64,000 bases of DNA, taken from NCBI GenBank assembly GCA_021292105.1, contig CM037870.1, positions 16,857,087 through 16,921,086 on the forward strand. The letters run 5' to 3'. The notes under the pieces are model-generated. The model was given only the letters and a program-made list of their open reading frames with translations, ran no database searches and was not told where the DNA came from. The stretch comes from Anadara kagoshimensis. Taxonomy: Eukaryota; Mollusca; Bivalvia; Arcoida; Arcidae. A program made the translations under genes and the position numbers. Below, one piece after another: positions 63,122 to 64,000 of this stretch (position 1 is its first letter; every line of letters starts with the position of its first letter).

Positions 63122-63404
63122 CAGTAGCAATATCAAAAAGTAACTCAGATAATTCGGACTAAGTTGTACACTGTTGTGAATGCATTTACTTTATCAGAAT
63201 ATTACAAATGACTGGCTTTCGCAAGCGTAAAGGCACTTTAGAACAATCGAATCGTGATGCAGAATAGAGATTTCGAATCAGTTACTAAACATGTCTATGT
63301 TTTTTTTTTTTTTATATTTTTTTCCACAACTACTGGGGTGATTCAACTTTTATTATTATTTTTGTATAATCCAACGTTGGTGCCTAAAAGTAAAAATTCT
63401 CAAA
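63122..63404. other. Spacer
   Basis: Poly-T run at about 63300-63322. Nothing else. Confidence 0.35.
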
Positions 63405-63660
63405 TTTGGTGAATGCATGCATTAAACGATGACTGTGTATAACACTCTATAATTATGACTGTGACCTTGGGTTTCAAGGTCAAGGTCAAATAACTGTTGA
63501 ATTCAAATTTCGGGGCATAATTTATTTAATTTATCTTTAAAGACTTCTTGATGAAATCAAGTTCTAAAGTTTGGAACATGCATGCATTAGCTAAAGGCGG
63601 CGTGTCGCACACTATGAGGTCACTATGACTTTGGGTTTCAAGGTCAAGGTCAAATAACAC
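63405..63660. repeat. Two-copy duplication with TTTCAAGGTCAAGGTCAAA
   Basis: GCATGCATTA...ACACT(C)TAT, then ATGACTGTGACCTTGGGTTT and CAAGGTCAAGGTCAAATAAC occurs at 63413-63494 and 63580-63660. Each unit holds two abutting AGGTCA nuclear-receptor half-sites. Confidence 0.75.
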
Positions 63661-63784
63661 GAAGACCTTTTTTGCATATGAATGGTCTAAATCATTGTTA
63701 CTACTAGATATATTATGTATTAGAACTAACATGTTCAAATGCAATTCAAATTCGTTTATCGTGATTCAATTCTCCATTTATATT

Positions 63785-64000
63785 AGTTGAGTTGAGTAAT
63801 GGTGTTTAACGTCTCAGACAAGAATATTTCACTTACATCGACACGCCGCCACCCATAGGCGTAGCTGTAGAAATTTTGCATGTGCGTTGCGTTAATAACA
63901 TGTTCTTTATTTTGTCGAGCCTATTGCGACACAAGACCTTGTTTATTATAAGTTCCCATCTGACAAAAACTGTAACTTTCATTTTGTAATGCAGAGTGCT
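63785..64000 (-). mobile_element. SINE family E, cut by the window end
   Basis: GTAATGGTGTTTAACGTCTC, GAATATTTCACTTACATCGA, GTAGAAATTTTGCATGTGCG and GTAACTTTCATTTTGTAATG are the tail and body. The tRNA-like head lies beyond 64000. Confidence 0.85.

Overview
The window is nuclear DNA of an animal and looks like the long introns and flanks of one gene filled with repeats. It is AT-rich and has GT-AG exon borders, tRNA-derived SINEs, terminal-inverted-repeat (TIR) MITEs, many intronic tandem repeats and a Ty3/Gypsy retrotransposon. The SINE and MITE mix, and degenerate (GACA)n repeats, suggest a lophotrochozoan, probably a marine mollusc. That is inference from general character, not from a database match. 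No bacterial operons, CRISPR arrays or rRNA genes are visible.

Host gene. On the minus strand two exons (13230-13503 and 7865-8219) join in phase. They encode a Cys/Pro-rich N-terminus, a Ser/Pro/basic linker and the first zinc finger of a LIM domain. The gene continues past position 1. A third minus-strand candidate exon at 62781-62835 has a good donor and the right phase to splice directly to the LIM exon, so the gene may have alternative N-termini and span almost the whole window. Possible leader exons or promoters lie near 46.0 kb and 61.0 kb.

Mobile DNA. A complete Ty3/Gypsy element (33564-42077) has nearly identical 1.1-kb LTRs, a tRNA-Lys primer site, intact gag, an in-frame TTTAAAC slippery site at the gag-pol overlap, intact protease/RT/RNase H/integrase and a polypurine tract. 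It sits inside an older MITE with a 4-bp target duplication. At least three tRNA-derived SINE families and about eight MITE families are scattered through the rest. A 1.3-kb non-autonomous DNA transposon lies at 53468-54753.

Tandem repeats. The largest is a 2.1-kb array of about 99 copies of a 21-bp unit (20062-22142). The unit matches the D-arm and A-box of a tRNA, and the array leads straight into a B-box and a SINE body, so it appears to be an expansion of a Pol III promoter element inside a SINE. Smaller arrays occupy 8.9-9.7, 16.8-18.0, 23.6-27.9, 29.8-30.3, 43.6-44.2, 51.9-52.4 and 55.6-56.0 kb.

All repeat-family assignments come from comparing copies within this window by eye. Boundaries are usually good to about 5-20 bases.
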